From Peptococcaceae bacterium UBA5767 (lineage in GTDB: Bacteria; Bacillota; TC1; UBA5767), in the NCBI GenBank assembly GCA_002418765.1, contig DIET01000014.1, positions 62,001 through 126,000 of the forward strand: a stretch of DNA of 64,000 nucleotides. The letters are read 5' to 3'. The notes beneath the pieces were generated by a model. It saw nothing but the letters and a program-made list of their open reading frames with translations. It had not been told where the DNA came from and ran no database searches. The position numbers were made by a program, and so were the translations under genes. Shown here piece after piece: positions 51,720-60,853 of this stretch. Within the stretch, counting starts at the first letter, position 1; the number at the start of each line of letters is the position of its first letter.

Positions 51720-52964
51720 TTACTCGTCAAAATGAGCCGCACTCATTCCAGCAACATAACCAGTTGAAAAAGCAATCTGTAAGTTGTAGCCACCCGTATA
51801 GGCATCAACATCCAGCATTTCTCCAGCTAGATATAAACCTTCAAATTTCTTCGATGCCATGGTCCGAGGATCAATTTCGTTGACGGATATCCCTCCTTGG
51901 GTAACAACAGCCTCGCCAAGGCCTGCATGGTTCGTCACATGCAAGGGCAAGTGCTTCAGAACTCTGAGGATCTCCCGGCGTTTTATTTTATCGACGTCGG
52001 AACAGGCCATGGTTTCTTTTAACATACATATCTCTAATATAACGGGAATGAGCGTTCTTGGGATCAACGATTTCATTGCGTTTCCCAAGTGCTTCCCAGG
52101 GGATGCTTCCAAGTCTCGTATCAGTCGTTTGTCCAATGTTTCTTCATCCAGAGCTGGCTTTAAATCTATAAAAACAGGTATTGGATCAAATGAATTTTCT
52201 TCTTCCAATCTCTTGATGATGTCTCTTGACAAGGTAAGCACAATGGGACCGGAAATACCAGTGTGCGTGAATAACATCTCTCCAAATTCCGATCTTCTTT
52301 TTTTCCCTTCGCCCCATGAAAGAGCGACATTACGAAGCGATAAACCGGTAAGAGAAGTAACCCAGGACTCTTTTGTCTTCAATCCAACCAGAGACGGTCG
52401 TGGCGTTATTAAGCTATGCCCGCATTCTTGAGCCAATCGATACCCACTTCCATCGGAACCTGTCAATGGATAGGTAATGCCTCCTGTACAGAGGACGACC
52501 GAGCCCATGATTGTTTCTTGTGTATTCAATACAACGCCTACAACTCTCTTTTCATTCTTTAACAATTTTTCAATAGTGATACCCGTACGAACCAAAACAC
52601 CTTCAGTCGTCAAAGCCAAACGTAATGAATGTACCAATTCTTTAGCAGAGTCATGTTCCGGAAATACCCTATCTCCACGCTCAACTTTCAAAGCACATCC
52701 CAAATCGATAAAGAATTGCATCAGATCTTGTACGCTAAATTGAGTTAGACAGCTATACAAAAACCTATAATTCCCAGGTATATTGCTTAGAAATTCATCG
52801 ATTGGCTTCATGTTGGTTAAATTGCATCTGCCTTTACCGGTAATGCTTAATTTAATCCCCAAACGGTTCTGGTGTTCCAACAAAATCACTCGTGCGCCCT
52901 GGCGCCTAGCGGTAAGAGCAGCCATCATGCCGGCTGCTCCACCACCGATTATGATGACTGCCAT
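51720..52964 (-). CDS. HI0933 family FAD-dependent flavoprotein (YtfP-like)
   Basis: 414 residues with the dinucleotide-binding IIIGGGAAGMMAALTARRQG at the start, SITGKGRCNLTNM, LCTGGITYPLTGSDGSGY and VTQGGISVNEIDPRTM. This family is annotated as aminoacetone oxidase or NAD(P)/FAD-dependent oxidoreductase; the native role is not settled. It is regularly the gene before cmk. The AAGGAG site directly follows the ilvC hairpin. Confidence 0.87.
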   Translation of the reverse strand: MAVIIIGGGAAGMMAALTARRQGARVILLEHQNRLGIKLSITGKGRCNLTNMKPIDEFLSNIPGNYRFLYSCLTQFSVQDLMQFFIDLGCALKVERGDRVFPEHDSAKELVHSLRLALTTEGVLVRTGITIEKLLKNEKRVVGVVLNTQETIMGSVVLCTGGITYPLTGSDGSGYRLAQECGHSLITPRPSLVGLKTKESWVTSLTGLSLRNVALSWGEGKKRRSEFGEMLFTHTGISGPIVLTLSRDIIKRLEEENSFDPIPVFIDLKPALDEETLDKRLIRDLEASPGKHLGNAMKSLIPRTLIPVILEICMLKETMACSDVDKIKRREILRVLKHLPLHVTNHAGLGEAVVTQGGISVNEIDPRTMASKKFEGLYLAGEMLDVDAYTGGYNLQIAFSTGYVAGMSAAHFDE

Positions 52965-52975
52965 CGTTTCTCCTT

Positions 52976-53015
52976 AAAGGTGCAGGGTGAAAGGAAACTT
53001 TCACCCTGCACCTTT
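52976..53015 (-). terminator. Hairpin between ilvC and the HI0933-family gene
   Basis: 18-bp perfect stem (52976-52993 with 52998-53015) and a 4-base loop. On the minus strand it is followed by AAGG, not a T-run beyond three bases, so it could be a partial terminator or an mRNA stabiliser/processing element. Confidence 0.6.
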
Positions 53016-53017
53016 CA

Positions 53018-54022
53018 TTATTTGGCTTTTTTATTGCCCAACCAAGGCATCATTTTGCGCAATTTCGCTCCCGTTGTTTCGATTAAATGCTCCTCACCCA
53101 TACGATGCAAAGCTTTAAACTTCGGTCTACCAGCTTGATTCTCAGCTATATACTCTCTGGCAAACTCGCCTGACTGAATCTCAAATAAAATTTTCTTCAT
53201 TTCTTTTTTGGTTTCATCTGTTACAATTCTGGGTCCTCTGGTAAGATCCCCATACTCAGCCGTATCACTAACAGAATACCTCATATTGCTTATACCCGCT
53301 TCGTACATCAAATCAACAATCAATTTAAGTTCATGCAGGCACTCAAAATAGGCAATTTCCGGTTTGTATCCAGCTTCAACCAACGTTTCAAAACCAGCTT
53401 GCACCAATCGTGTCGTTCCACCACACAAGACAACCTGCTCACCGAACAAATCGGTTTCTGTCTCTTCCCTAAAGGTAGTTTCCAAAACGCCGGCTTTGGT
53501 ATTTCCAATTCCTTTGGCATAAGACAAAGCCAAATCAAAAGCCTTTCCTGAAGGATTCTGGTGGACGGCAACCAAGGCGGGAACGCCAGCCCCTTCGGTG
53601 TACATTCTTCTTACCAAATGCCCCGGAGACTTAGGTGCAATCATAAAAACATCGACGTTTTCAGGTGGTGTAATTCTTCCAAAATGAATATTGAATCCAT
53701 GCGCAAAGGCAAGAGCCTTCCCTTCACCAAGATAGGGGGCAATCTGCGTGTCGTAAACTTCTTTTTGAGATTCATCAGGGAGCAGAATCATGATAACATC
53801 AGCCCATGCACAAGCTTCTTCTACTGTGCTCACATTCAATCCGTCCTGTTTCGCTTCATCCCAGCGCTTACTGGTTTTGCGTAAACCCACCTTGACCTCT
53901 ACTCCACTATCATGCAAACTAAGCGCATGTGCATGTCCTTGACTCCCATATCCCAGCACAGCTACTTTTTTCGACTTGATGATGTTTAGATCTGCATCAT
54001 TCTCGTAGTACATTTTAACCAT
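53018..54022 (-). CDS. ilvC: Ketol-acid reductoisomerase
   Basis: Second step of valine and isoleucine synthesis. 334 residues, class I. VAVLGYGSQGHAHALSLHDSG binds the cofactor, MIAPKSPGHLVRR and DLFGEQVVLCGG are active-site parts, and GISNMRYSVSDTAEYGD binds Mg. The cofactor-specificity loop reads GLRKTSKRWDEA, with Arg in place of the common Ser just before Trp. No other branched-chain amino acid gene is near. ATG 54022 follows GGAGGG. Confidence 0.95.
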   Translation of the reverse strand: MVKMYYENDADLNIIKSKKVAVLGYGSQGHAHALSLHDSGVEVKVGLRKTSKRWDEAKQDGLNVSTVEEACAWADVIMILLPDESQKEVYDTQIAPYLGEGKALAFAHGFNIHFGRITPPENVDVFMIAPKSPGHLVRRMYTEGAGVPALVAVHQNPSGKAFDLALSYAKGIGNTKAGVLETTFREETETDLFGEQVVLCGGTTRLVQAGFETLVEAGYKPEIAYFECLHELKLIVDLMYEAGISNMRYSVSDTAEYGDLTRGPRIVTDETKKEMKKILFEIQSGEFAREYIAENQAGRPKFKALHRMGEEHLIETTGAKLRKMMPWLGNKKAK

Positions 54023-54067
54023 AATACCCTCCAAAATTCTAACATAATTTATTCATAAAATACTGCA

Positions 54068-55216
54068 TCACTCCAAGGTTACTCTATCAGCCAATTGAAT
54101 CGTACGTTCTAAATATTCCCATCCATCTTGGGCCAGTCTGCGATCTTCTGAACCGAAGAGGTCATTGTCCTCAATATCAAGCGATCCAAGAAAATATGGA
54201 CGATTTCCCTCATTGGATCTATACGTGAACACGGGCAAATATTCTGTCTGTTGAACGGTTATGCTTCCATCAATGAAATCTTTAACAATGGAAAATGTGT
54301 AAATCATACCTGTTCTTCGTTTCGCACCATTTTGAGCTGAAATAAAGTTCCCTAAAGAATATACTACTATATTATCACCTATAAATCCATCTGTTTGTAC
54401 AACATGCGGATGAGAACCAACAACAATGTCCGCTCCTTGTTCAATCAGCAAGGTTGAAAGATTAATCTGAAACACATTGGGCTGTTCCTGATACTCCGTA
54501 CCAAAATGCAAGAAAACCATAACAAATTCCGCATTTTGCTGTGCGCGAAGGACATCTTCAATCAATCGCTTTTCATCGAGCATATTGATCCGATAAGACT
54601 GGTCATCGGGCAGAAACAATCCATTGGTTCCATAGGTGCCTGTAATCAAAGCAAATCTTGTTGTATCCAGGTCGAAATATGTCACCGTGTCATCATCGGG
54701 GTGAATCCTGCTGCCGGCATAACGCATGCCTGTTTCCTCAATAATTTGTCTTGTGCGTATCAAACCAGCCAATCCCTTGTCCAATACATGGTTGTTGCAG
54801 TGAACCAGCAAATCTACTCCAGCTTCTCTTAGGGCTACAGCCAATTCATCTGGTGCATTAAATCTGGGATAACCAGAGTAAATGGCATCAGATCCTGCCA
54901 GTGTGGTTTCTAAATTGCCAATGACATAATCGGAATGCTTCAGATACGATTGCACGTAGGCAAAGGAAGGAGAAAAATCATAGCTGCCATCAATTTTTTT
55001 TGCACCGATGATTTGAGTGTCATGGACCATGATATCACCCAAAAAACTAATTTCCCACTCCTGTTTAGACTGTTGCCGACTATACGAAGTAGGATGCATC
55101 TGCCAGGTAGATACATAGGGTGCATGGGTAGACAATGAACGTGGATATAGACCTACTACCAACATCAATACCAGTAACCCCAGCACAATGAATATTATTA
55201 AACGCCCGGCCTTCAT
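54068..55216 (-). CDS. CapA family metallophosphoesterase-like protein
   Basis: 382 residues with an N-terminal membrane helix (about 5-24), then a CapA/PgsA domain: SFLGDIMVHDTQI, DYVIGNLETTLAGSD, VHCNNHVLDKG, VMVFLHFGTEYQ and IVVGSHPHVVQ, which are metal-site motifs. Named for poly-gamma-glutamate synthesis, but stand-alone copies like this one have unknown targets at the cell surface. Sits between yajQ and ilvC. Confidence 0.87.
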   Translation of the reverse strand: MKAGRLIIFIVLGLLVLMLVVGLYPRSLSTHAPYVSTWQMHPTSYSRQQSKQEWEISFLGDIMVHDTQIIGAKKIDGSYDFSPSFAYVQSYLKHSDYVIGNLETTLAGSDAIYSGYPRFNAPDELAVALREAGVDLLVHCNNHVLDKGLAGLIRTRQIIEETGMRYAGSRIHPDDDTVTYFDLDTTRFALITGTYGTNGLFLPDDQSYRINMLDEKRLIEDVLRAQQNAEFVMVFLHFGTEYQEQPNVFQINLSTLLIEQGADIVVGSHPHVVQTDGFIGDNIVVYSLGNFISAQNGAKRRTGMIYTFSIVKDFIDGSITVQQTEYLPVFTYRSNEGNRPYFLGSLDIEDNDLFGSEDRRLAQDGWEYLERTIQLADRVTLE

Positions 55217-55222
55217 CCTGCA

Positions 55223-55720
55223 TCAACTCCTAAAATTGATGAATTGCAATGGTATTTCCCATTCCTTTTCTTTCAGAGCTGTGATCACTTCTTGTAGATC
55301 ATCTCTGTTTTTACCGGAAACTCTGACATGCTCATCTTGAATTTGAGATTGAACCTTAAGCTTTAAATTTTTAATGTATTGTACAATCATTTTGGCGTGC
55401 TCTTTATCAATCCCTGATTGCACTGTTAAAACCTGTTTGTAACGACTGCCCCCAGCTGGTTCAATCTTACCAGGCTTCATTGCCCGAATGTCGATGCCCC
55501 TTTTTACCAGCTTGGATTGTAAAATATCCAATATTGCGCCAACTTGATATTCACTACTGGCATTCATGGTGATTTGATCTTTACGGTCAAATTCTATGGT
55601 CGAATTTGAGCCCTTGAAATCATAACGCTGGATTATTTCCTTTGTAGTCTGATTCACTGCATTGTCCACTTCCTGCAAATCAATTTCAGAAACTACGTCA
55701 AATGAACTATCTTTTGCCAT
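55223..55720 (-). CDS. yajQ: YajQ family nucleotide-binding protein
   Basis: 165 residues. SFDVVSEIDLQEVDNAVNQT, RYDFKGSNSTIEFDR and IRAMKPGKIEPAGG are the family signature. YajQ proteins bind RNA and, in Xanthomonas, cyclic di-GMP. Whether this one does is unknown. Overlaps rluB by 14 nt. Confidence 0.93.
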   Translation of the reverse strand: MAKDSSFDVVSEIDLQEVDNAVNQTTKEIIQRYDFKGSNSTIEFDRKDQITMNASSEYQVGAILDILQSKLVKRGIDIRAMKPGKIEPAGGSRYKQVLTVQSGIDKEHAKMIVQYIKNLKLKVQSQIQDEHVRVSGKNRDDLQEVITALKEKEWEIPLQFINFRS

Positions 55721-56465
55721 ATTGTCCTCCCTTTGGTTTGGCTTGCTTTTTTGCCTTCAAAGCCAGTATCTCTGATTTTTTTAAATGTCTATACTTCCCT
55801 CTAGGAATTCCTTTTTTGGTGATGGATCCGATCTGGGTTCTGACCAAACGAATCACATCAAATCCAAGCACTTCAAACATCCTTCGTACCTGTCTGTATT
55901 TTCCTTCATGGATGATCAGTTCAACCACACTTCTATCTTTGCTTTCCTCCAGTACTGCTACTTCAGCCGGTGCCGTAATGTAATCGTCAATGGCGATGCC
56001 TTTTCTCAACTGGGCCACGTTCTCAAGACTTAAAATGCCATTGATGGTTGCCAAATATGTTTTTTTCAATTCCTTGCTGGGATGTGTCATGGCATAAGTG
56101 AAATCACCATCATTGGTCATCAATAAAAGACCTTCGGTATTGTAATCCAAACGCCCTACAGGATACAAGCGCTGAGGAATATCAGAAATCAACTCCATCA
56201 CCGTCTTGCGGCCCTTATCATCATGACTTGTACACAAATAACCTTTTGGTTTGTTGAGTGCCAGGTAAACAAGTTGGATACGACCACCAATTTTTTTGCC
56301 ATTCACTTCCACTTGATCTTTGCCAGGAATGATTTTTCTGCCCAATTCTGTAACCACACTCTGATTCACCCGAACTAGACCTTGCAATATCATTTCCTCA
56401 CTCTTTCGTCTGGAAGCAACACCTTGATCGGCCATATATTTTTGTAATCTGATTTCCTGGGTCAT
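55707..56465 (-). CDS. rluB: 16S/23S rRNA pseudouridine synthase, RluB/RsuA family
   Basis: 252 residues: N-terminal S4 domain (RLQKYMADQGVASRRKSEEM), then the catalytic part with LNKPKGYLCTSHDD and the active Asp in YPVGRLDYNTEGLLLMTNDG. A basic C-terminal tail follows. Acts on 23S rRNA by family. Overlaps rnhB by 4 nt. Confidence 0.9.
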   Translation of the reverse strand: MTQEIRLQKYMADQGVASRRKSEEMILQGLVRVNQSVVTELGRKIIPGKDQVEVNGKKIGGRIQLVYLALNKPKGYLCTSHDDKGRKTVMELISDIPQRLYPVGRLDYNTEGLLLMTNDGDFTYAMTHPSKELKKTYLATINGILSLENVAQLRKGIAIDDYITAPAEVAVLEESKDRSVVELIIHEGKYRQVRRMFEVLGFDVIRLVRTQIGSITKKGIPRGKYRHLKKSEILALKAKKQAKPKGGQYGKR

Positions 56466-57217
56466 ATTTTCATCACTTTCTTGAGGAAGCTCTGCCGATG
56501 TACGATACTCGGACCATAACGTTTGATCGCCTCTATATGCTCTTTGGTGCCATATCCTTTGTGCTGATCAAAACCATATTGCGGGTATGACTCATGAATC
56601 GACAACATGATTTCATCTCTACGTTCTTTCGCTATGATGGATGCAGCGGCGATGGATGCTGATTCATTGTCACCACCGATGATCGGCTTGATCATAACGT
56701 TTTCAATGCCAGGATTGCCATGACCATCCACCAAAACAATGTCCCCTTGAATGGACAATGAACGATAAGCTCTTTGCATTGCCAAATAAGTAGCCTGTAA
56801 AATATTAACTGCTTCAATTTCCTCTACACTGGCATATCCCCAACCGACAGAAAGCGCCCGGGCTTCAATTTCTTTTCGAATGTTTTTTCGTTCATCATGT
56901 TTGATTTTCTTGCTGTCGCGCAATCCCTTTACATACAATCCAAGAGGCAATATGACAGCTGCAGCATAGACTGGACCAGCCAATGGTCCCCTTCCTGCTT
57001 CATCGATTCCCACAGACAAGCCAAATTCCAGCCCTTTCATTTCATGACGATACAATGTGAGTAGGCGTGATCGTTCTTCTTGTTCAACAAGATATTTCTT
57101 TTGTCTTTTTTCATACACTTTTTGTACATTGGTACGATGATCATGTTGGATGGCTTCGAGTAGGGTCGGATTGATATATTGAGATTGCAATATAGCTTCT
57201 ATATCCTTTTGTTTCAT
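56462..57217 (-). CDS. rnhB: Ribonuclease HII
   Basis: Removes ribonucleotides from DNA. 251 residues; the catalytic DEAGRGPLAGPVYAAAVIL, DGHGNPG and AAASIIAKERRDEIM are present. It has an N-terminal extension of about 60 residues typical of Gram-positive RnhB. Overlaps rbgA by 4 nt. Confidence 0.95.
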   Translation of the reverse strand: MKQKDIEAILQSQYINPTLLEAIQHDHRTNVQKVYEKRQKKYLVEQEERSRLLTLYRHEMKGLEFGLSVGIDEAGRGPLAGPVYAAAVILPLGLYVKGLRDSKKIKHDERKNIRKEIEARALSVGWGYASVEEIEAVNILQATYLAMQRAYRSLSIQGDIVLVDGHGNPGIENVMIKPIIGGDNESASIAAASIIAKERRDEIMLSIHESYPQYGFDQHKGYGTKEHIEAIKRYGPSIVHRQSFLKKVMKI

Positions 57218-58077
57218 GCGTGTTCCTCAAGCGTAGGCGGATCATCCAATGTAAAGCATCCCATTTTGGAGGTCTGAAAATCATGTAACAATTTCAGGGA
57301 TGTTCTCTCCATTTCAATCTCACCCTTCTTATCTAGGAAGCGGCACGAACTTCCTATTTCTTCCAATATGTAGTGATTTTCTCGATCTAAATGCTGAACC
57401 CCGTAAACTCGATTGAGCGTCAAGGGATAATGGGTTCGCAGAAAATCAATCAAACGATCAGCTGCTTCCTCAATATTGAAAATCCGCTCACTGATGGCAC
57501 CGGTAAAGGCCAAATACTCACCAATTTGGGGGTCTTCAAAACGAGGCCATAGAATTCCCGGAGTATCCATCAGTTCAATGTTGGATAGCAACCGTACCCA
57601 TTGATTTCCTTTGGTCACGCCTGGTTTGTTACCCGTTCTGGTACTGCCTCTTTTGACCATGGCGTTGATAAACGAAGATTTGCCCACATTGGGAATGCCA
57701 ATCACCATGGCTCGGACAGGTCTTGGCAGCAAACCTTTCGCTACTCGTTTGGCCATGATTTCTTTTCCAGCCAAATGAACCGCTTGCATCACTTCTTTGA
57801 TACCTTTACGCTGCAAACTGTCGGTACGAATAACAGCAAAAGCTGTCTCCTTGAACTTCTTCTCCCATGGTATCAGACGATCCAGGTCACATAAGTCAAC
57901 CTTATTCAATATGATAATACGAGGTTTATATTGAGCCAATGCAATCAAATCCTGATTGGCAGATGAAAATGGGATCCTTGCATCACGAATTTCCAAAATG
58001 ACATCGACTGCTTTTAATTGTTCCGCCAAAAGTCGCTTGGCTTTGGCCATGTGTCCTGGATACCATTGAATATGCAT
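57214..58077 (-). CDS. rbgA: Ribosome biogenesis GTPase RbgA (YlqF)
   Basis: Needed for late 50S assembly. 287 residues with the circularly permuted order of G motifs: NKVD (G4) first, then GIPNVGKSSFINA (G1) and DTPGILWP (G3). WYPGHMAKAKRLL is the family start. ATG 58077 follows AGGAG; a longer start runs into lepB. Before rnhB, as in Bacillus. Confidence 0.95.
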   Translation of the reverse strand: MHIQWYPGHMAKAKRLLAEQLKAVDVILEIRDARIPFSSANQDLIALAQYKPRIIILNKVDLCDLDRLIPWEKKFKETAFAVIRTDSLQRKGIKEVMQAVHLAGKEIMAKRVAKGLLPRPVRAMVIGIPNVGKSSFINAMVKRGSTRTGNKPGVTKGNQWVRLLSNIELMDTPGILWPRFEDPQIGEYLAFTGAISERIFNIEEAADRLIDFLRTHYPLTLNRVYGVQHLDRENHYILEEIGSSCRFLDKKGEIEMERTSLKLLHDFQTSKMGCFTLDDPPTLEEHA

Positions 58078-58088
58078 ACATTCTCCTA

Positions 58089-58658
58089 TTACTTGATCTG
58101 ACCGGCATTGGCCAGTGGCCAATAAATGGCGATTGCTTTTCCTATAAAATTATCTTCTGGGATAAAACCCCAATATCTTGAATCTGCGCTATATTGTCGA
58201 TTGTCCCCCATACCAAAATAACTGCCTTCCGGTATGACAAATGGTCCCAATTGTTCATACGAATGATCTTGTTTAAGATAGGGTTCATGCAACTGTTCTC
58301 CATTGATATAAATGCCATCATCTTGTATTTCGAACGTATCTCCAGGCAGTCCAATCATGCGTTTTACATAAATGATATCCGGATCCAAAGGATAACGAAA
58401 TACCATAATGTCGCCCCGTTCAATTTCACCATATCGCATGAACAGTTCATTTACGATAATTCGATCATCCACCTTCAAGGTAGGCACCATTGAAGTGGTC
58501 GGCACCCAAAAAGGCTGAAAAATAAAAGTTCGGATAACAAAAGCAATCAAAAAAGCGATAACGATAGCCTGAACTAATTCCAGAAGGGGATGTTTTTTTT
58601 GTTCCACTTCATTTCCTGCCATGTTTGTCTCATCATTATTTTTCCGTTCTAATTCCAT
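58089..58658 (-). CDS. lepB: Signal peptidase I
   Basis: 189 residues: one N-terminal membrane helix (about 26-46), catalytic Ser in WVPTTSMVPTLKVDD, catalytic Lys in IIYVKRMIGLPGD, and GDNRQYSADSRYWGF near the end. Removes signal peptides outside the membrane. Downstream of rplS, the usual rplS-lepB-rbgA-rnhB order. Confidence 0.95.
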   Translation of the reverse strand: MELERKNNDETNMAGNEVEQKKHPLLELVQAIVIAFLIAFVIRTFIFQPFWVPTTSMVPTLKVDDRIIVNELFMRYGEIERGDIMVFRYPLDPDIIYVKRMIGLPGDTFEIQDDGIYINGEQLHEPYLKQDHSYEQLGPFVIPEGSYFGMGDNRQYSADSRYWGFIPEDNFIGKAIAIYWPLANAGQIK

Positions 58659-58726
58659 GCTTTTCCCTTTCTGGTGATTGGCTTATCTGCATTTCAATAT
58701 ATCATTCTCACTCGACAATAACAAGG

Positions 58727-58750
58727 TAAGGACCGGCTAACCGGTCCTTA
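58727..58750 (-). terminator. Terminator after rplS
   Basis: 10-bp perfect stem TAAGGACCGG/CCGGTCCTTA (58727-58736, 58741-58750) with a 4-base loop. The minus-strand tail is only moderately T-rich. Confidence 0.75.
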
Positions 58751-58752
58751 AA

Positions 58753-59094
58753 CTACTTTCTATCTCTGATTCTGGCTGCTTTTCCGGTTCTGGTGCGCAA
58801 ATAGTAAATCTTTGCTCTTCTAACCCTACCTCTACGAAGTACTTTTACGGAAGCGATCCTAGGCGAATGCAAAGGAAATACCCGTTCGACACCAACTCCG
58901 TATGAAATTCTTCTGACGGTGAAATTTTCTTGAATGCCACCACCTTGTTTGGCTATCACGATACCAGTAAAATCCTGGATTCTTTCTTTGGTGCCCTCAA
59001 CGACTTTTACGCTTACCGTTACCGTATCACCAGGTTGGAATTCAGGAATGTCAGTTCTCTTTTGTTCTTCATCGATTGCTTTGATAATATCCAT
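58753..59094 (-). CDS. rplS: 50S ribosomal protein L19
   Basis: 113 residues, with PGDTVTVSVKVVEGTKERIQ, FTVRRISYGVGVERVFP and RRAKIYYLRTRTGKAARI. Last of the ylxM-ffh-rpsP operon. Confidence 0.98.
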   Translation of the reverse strand: MDIIKAIDEEQKRTDIPEFQPGDTVTVSVKVVEGTKERIQDFTGIVIAKQGGGIQENFTVRRISYGVGVERVFPLHSPRIASVKVLRRGRVRRAKIYYLRTRTGKAARIRDRK

Positions 59095-59109
59095 GGTTGT
59101 CCTCCTTTC

Positions 59110-59805
59110 CTACAACTTGTCTTTTTTATCCAATAATTCAGGTCTTCTAGCCCTGGTTTTTAAAATTGATTGCTCTTTTTTCCATTCCTCGATGGCCTTA
59201 TGGTTTCCACTAAACAGCACCTCAGGAACAGACAGTCCACGAAACTCTCTGGGCTTGGTATATTGCGGATACTCCAAAAGATTTGAAGCAAAACTTTCAC
59301 TGCTTAAACTTTCTTCATTTCCCAAAACACCCTTCACATGTCTGGAAACCGCCTCCATCAACACCATGGCAGGGATTTCTCCACCGAACAAAACGTAATC
59401 ACCAATAGAAATTTCCTCATCAACAAGTTCATCAATAACACGTTGATCTACACCTTCATACCGACCGCATAACAGAATCAAGCGATCGAACGTGGCTAAC
59501 TCCAACACTTTGCTGTGGTCTAATCTTGTGCCAGTAGGAGTCAAGTAAATCGTTTTTATCGAATGGGTGTCACCATCTTTTAGAATGGCATCAAATGCTG
59601 AAAATATAGGCTCAGGTTTAAGCAACATGCCTGAACCTCCACCATAAGGGGTGTCGTCTACTTTTTGGTGCTTGTCCTGACTGAAATCACGTATGTTGAT
59701 TGTGCGAATATGCAATCGGCCGTTTTCTATGGCCTTTTGAATCAGACTTTCCTGAATAAAATTGGTAAATAAATCAGGGAATAACGTCAGCACATCAAAA
59801 TTCAT
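59110..59805 (-). CDS. trmD: tRNA (guanine-N1)-methyltransferase TrmD
   Basis: 231 residues; makes m1G37 in tRNA. DDTPYGGGSGMLLKPEPIF, LLCGRYEGVDQRVID, SIGDYVLFGGEIPAM and the knot segment are intact. 15 nt before rplS. Confidence 0.97.
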   Translation of the reverse strand: MNFDVLTLFPDLFTNFIQESLIQKAIENGRLHIRTINIRDFSQDKHQKVDDTPYGGGSGMLLKPEPIFSAFDAILKDGDTHSIKTIYLTPTGTRLDHSKVLELATFDRLILLCGRYEGVDQRVIDELVDEEISIGDYVLFGGEIPAMVLMEAVSRHVKGVLGNEESLSSESFASNLLEYPQYTKPREFRGLSVPEVLFSGNHKAIEEWKKEQSILKTRARRPELLDKKDKL

Positions 59806-59813
59806 AATCGCTC

Positions 59814-60320
59814 CTAATCACGCAGTCCTTTCAATAGATGAACCATCATTCTTCGTTTGTCAAGGTCGACATGAAGTACAACTTCATCGATATTTGGGAT
59901 TAAAATCTCATGACCATCGCTATCCATAACACTGTATACATCTCGTGCCCCCGTTTCAATAATGGAGTCGATGCGCCCAAGATATTCATGTTCGTCCGTA
60001 TAGACATCGAGATCTTTCAGCTGATGCAAATAGTAAACACCGTCAGGCAGAGCGGGCAGTGCTTCCTGCGGAACGTACAAATACCTGCCTTTGAGATCAT
60101 CCGCTTGATCTATGTGTGTAATGGTTTCAAACTCTACAAGCAACATTTGCTTGTGAATACGACTTCTTTTGATGTCAAGCGGTTGATACGCATGATTTGT
60201 TTCCAGAAAAAATTGTCTATAATGCAGCAAAAGATCTGGAGAATCCATCAGACACATCAACTTCACTTCACCATTGATTCCATGAGTGTTAATAATTTGC
60301 GCTACGACAGCATAGTCCAT
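59814..60320 (-). CDS. rimM: 16S rRNA processing protein RimM
   Basis: 168 residues. AQIINTHGINGEVKLM starts the RimM domain, and YYLHQLKDLDVYTDEHEYLG starts the PRC-barrel. ATG 60320 has GAGGATT just before it and begins one base after the khpA stop, so translation is coupled. Confidence 0.93.
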   Translation of the reverse strand: MDYAVVAQIINTHGINGEVKLMCLMDSPDLLLHYRQFFLETNHAYQPLDIKRSRIHKQMLLVEFETITHIDQADDLKGRYLYVPQEALPALPDGVYYLHQLKDLDVYTDEHEYLGRIDSIIETGARDVYSVMDSDGHEILIPNIDEVVLHVDLDKRRMMVHLLKGLRD

Positions 60321-60321
60321 C

Positions 60322-60558
60322 TTAATCCTCGACGATTTCAACACTAACTTTTAGATTGTTGTTGATAGCAGCAGCCTTGACAACACTTCGAATAGCCTTG
60401 GCTATTCTTCCTTGTTTTCCGATAATTTTCCCCATATCCTCATTGGCAACCCTCAGTTCGATAACCATACCATCTTCATGCTTCGACGTGGTCACACGAA
60501 CTTCCTCAGGATGTTCTACCAAAGATTTTGCAATGATTTCAACTAATTTTTCCATCAT
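60322..60558 (-). CDS. khpA: KH-domain RNA-binding protein KhpA
   Basis: 78 residues, single KH domain with GKIIGKQGRIAKAIRSVV holding the GxxG loop. In Firmicutes KhpA pairs with KhpB and affects cell size and RNA levels. It sits between rpsP and rimM as usual. Confidence 0.93.
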   Translation of the reverse strand: MMEKLVEIIAKSLVEHPEEVRVTTSKHEDGMVIELRVANEDMGKIIGKQGRIAKAIRSVVKAAAINNNLKVSVEIVED

Positions 60559-60571
60559 TTCCTCCTAAAAA

Positions 60572-60829
60572 TCATTTCTTGTACTGTTGCCAAACGCCTG
60601 ATTTCTTTAGCAAGGATTTTACAGTTTCTGATGGTTGAGCACCAGTTGATAACCACTTCAGTGCCTTCTCTTCATCGACTTTTAGTTCTTCTGGATTGCT
60701 GATGGGATTGAAATAACCAATCTCCTCAATAAACCTTCCATCTCTAGGTGCTCTAGAATCTGCTACCACAATTCTATAAAAGGGAGCTTTTTTTGCGCCT
60801 AATCTTCTGAGTCTAATTCTTGTTGCCAT
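60572..60829 (-). CDS. rpsP: 30S ribosomal protein S16
   Basis: 85 residues: ATRIRLRRLGAKKAPFYRIV, APRDGRFIEEIGYFNP, ALKWLSTGAQPSETV. ATG 60829 follows AGGAGGTGA; an ATG 9 bases earlier overlaps that site. Confidence 0.97.
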   Translation of the reverse strand: MATRIRLRRLGAKKAPFYRIVVADSRAPRDGRFIEEIGYFNPISNPEELKVDEEKALKWLSTGAQPSETVKSLLKKSGVWQQYKK

Positions 60830-60853
60830 TTGTTTCACCTCCTCTTTGCATTT

